A stretch of DNA of 5,732 bases from Betaproteobacteria bacterium (GTDB lineage: Bacteria > Pseudomonadota > Gammaproteobacteria > Burkholderiales > SG8-41). The translations under genes and the position numbers were made by a program. The stretch lies in the NCBI GenBank assembly GCA_025356695.1, contig JANXSE010000001.1, positions 1-5,732 of the forward strand, given 5' to 3'. The notes under the pieces are model-generated. The model was not told the origin of the DNA, did no database searches, and saw only the letters and a program-made list of their open reading frames with translations. Positions 5,430 through 5,732 of this stretch are shown here, piece after piece. Within the stretch, counting starts at the first letter, position 1. Each line of letters starts with the position of its first letter.

Positions 5430-5478
5430 GGTTCCACCTCGTAATATCGGCCTGAAATGCCGCAATCAATACCGGCAC
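5410..5478 (-). pseudogene. C-terminal relic of a TumE-family (DUF6516) toxin
   Basis: In the frame that overlaps the antitoxin start, the minus strand reads VPVLIAAFQADITRWNREN followed by RDA and TGA (5412-5410). TumE-family toxins end with a segment of the form LIADF-x-AD-I/V-x-x-W/R, and their gene normally lies just upstream of the HVO_A0114 antitoxin. Order, strand, a 20-base overlap with the antitoxin GTG, and placement of the antitoxin ribosome site inside this frame all fit a coupled toxin-antitoxin operon. The frame stays open leftwards into the end of the MFS gene but loses any toxin resemblance beyond about 5480, where a perfect GC inverted repeat sits. The conserved middle of TumE (an aspartate-asparagine-glutamate segment and a GDHKH-like motif) is absent. 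The match is short and from memory of the family, so moderately sure. Confidence 0.5.
5436..5440 (-). promoter_or_regulatory. Ribosome binding site deciding the antitoxin start
   Basis: GAGGT on the minus strand lies 6 bases ahead of GTG 5429-5427 and within the codons for Thr-Arg-Trp of the toxin relic. It favours the 114-residue product over the longer TTG start. Confidence 0.65.
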
Positions 5479-5483
5479 ATCCG

Positions 5484-5522
5484 GGGCGCGGGCGCTCAAG
5501 CCGGCGCGCCGCGCCCGCGCCC
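5484..5522. repeat. Perfect 12-bp GC-only inverted repeat at the MFS gene end
   Basis: GGGCGCGGGCGC (5484-5495) and GCGCCCGCGCCC (5511-5522) are exact reverse complements with a 15-base loop. The hairpin encloses the TGA stop of the MFS gene, with one arm coding for its Arg-Gly-Arg-Gly tail and the other just beyond the stop. There is no T-run on either side, so it is not a standard intrinsic terminator. It could stall ribosomes or polymerase, protect the mRNA end, or mark the deletion junction that removed the toxin gene. Confidence 0.7.
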
Positions 5523-5732
5523 GCGTAAAACATACCACGTCACGATCACGCCGGTGAATGCCACCGGCACGAGCGAGATGTGGTTGAGCAGGCGCCAGCC
5601 CTGCGTCGTCACCAGCGCGCCCGAAGAAAGCGACGAGGCCATCATCATCAGGAAGATGCAGAAATTGATCGCGCCCTGCACCTTGTCCTTTTCCTCCGGC
5701 CGGTAAGCGTTGAGCGAGAGTGCGGTGCCGGC
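5496..5732 (-). CDS. MFS transporter, C-terminal part (runs off the right edge)
   Basis: The minus-strand frame is open from the window edge to TGA at 5496-5498, giving the last 78 residues. It starts AGTALSLNAYRPEEKDKVQG, the end of a helix and a cytoplasmic loop. Two membrane segments follow: INFCIFLMMMASSLSSGAL, and after TTQGWRLLNHI a last one LVPVAFTGVIVTWYVL. It ends RGRGRGAPA. The loop with YRPEEK-x-x-x-QG and the SSGALVTTQGW segment is typical of the last two helices of a group of inner-membrane MFS permeases common in Burkholderiales. Substrate unknown. It differs from the MFS protein at the left edge and is a separate gene. There are 66 bases between its stop and the antitoxin GTG, filled by the toxin relic, so the antitoxin may be read from this gene's transcript. 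Confidence 0.85.
   Translation of the reverse strand, partial: AGTALSLNAYRPEEKDKVQGAINFCIFLMMMASSLSSGALVTTQGWRLLNHISLVPVAFTGVIVTWYVLRGRGRGAPA

Noticed and set aside
1..5732. The MFS pieces at both edges as one transporter split by an insertion
   Set aside because: Both are minus-strand, but an N-terminus at the left and a C-terminus at the right is the wrong order for a simple insertion: for a minus-strand gene the N-terminal part should lie to the right. The left piece is DHA3-like and the right one looks like a different MFS group.

Overview
The window looks like a piece of a betaproteobacterial chromosome, most likely Burkholderiales or a relative. This is inferred from gene content: a Bug/TctC-type periplasmic binding protein, a LysR regulator, a PEP-CTERM exosortase-sorted protein, and coding regions rich in G/C at third codon positions. 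No rRNA, tRNA, CRISPR array or intact insertion sequence is visible. Both edges cut through different MFS transporter genes on the minus strand: an N-terminus at the left edge and a C-terminus at the right edge.

Layout. 1-289 (-) is the start of a DHA3-like MFS exporter. 290-647 has no intact gene; it holds a short decayed stretch resembling the N-terminus of an AAA/STAND-type ATPase and a clear intrinsic terminator (592-620, -). 648-1304 (-) is a PEP-CTERM protein gene with a Shine-Dalgarno sequence, a signal peptide and a sigma-54-like promoter, but its signal-peptide region carries an in-frame TAA, so it is called a pseudogene (or a readthrough or sequencing-error case). 1305-1752 is lower in GC and holds that promoter plus one doubtful 89-codon frame.

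The functional core is 1753-4934. A Bug/TctC solute receptor and a mandelate racemase/muconate lactonizing enzyme-type (enolase superfamily) enzyme form a two-gene minus-strand operon with an ATGA stop/start overlap. A LysR regulator is transcribed divergently across a 129-bp spacer. The spacer contains a good sigma-70 promoter for the operon, a perfect TATAAT on the lysR side, and a CCCAAGT direct repeat spaced 31 bp apart, placed where a LysR protein would normally bind. The simplest reading is a substrate-responsive module: the receptor captures an organic acid, the enzyme processes it or a derivative, and the LysR protein senses it. No TctA/TctB membrane partners are in view.

The right end (4951-5732) carries a small single-pass membrane protein ORF behind lysR, then, convergently, a winged-helix protein of the HVO_A0114/TumA antitoxin type. 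Just upstream of that antitoxin, and overlapping its start, is a peptide resembling only the C-terminal tail of a TumE-family toxin. It abuts a perfect 12-bp GC inverted repeat that spans the stop codon of the MFS gene. This reads as a toxin-antitoxin module that lost most of its toxin and kept the antitoxin.

No wholly new system is evident. The items most worth a second look are the toxin-less antitoxin with its junction hairpin, the nonsense codon in the PEP-CTERM signal peptide, and the repeat architecture of the lysR/operon spacer.
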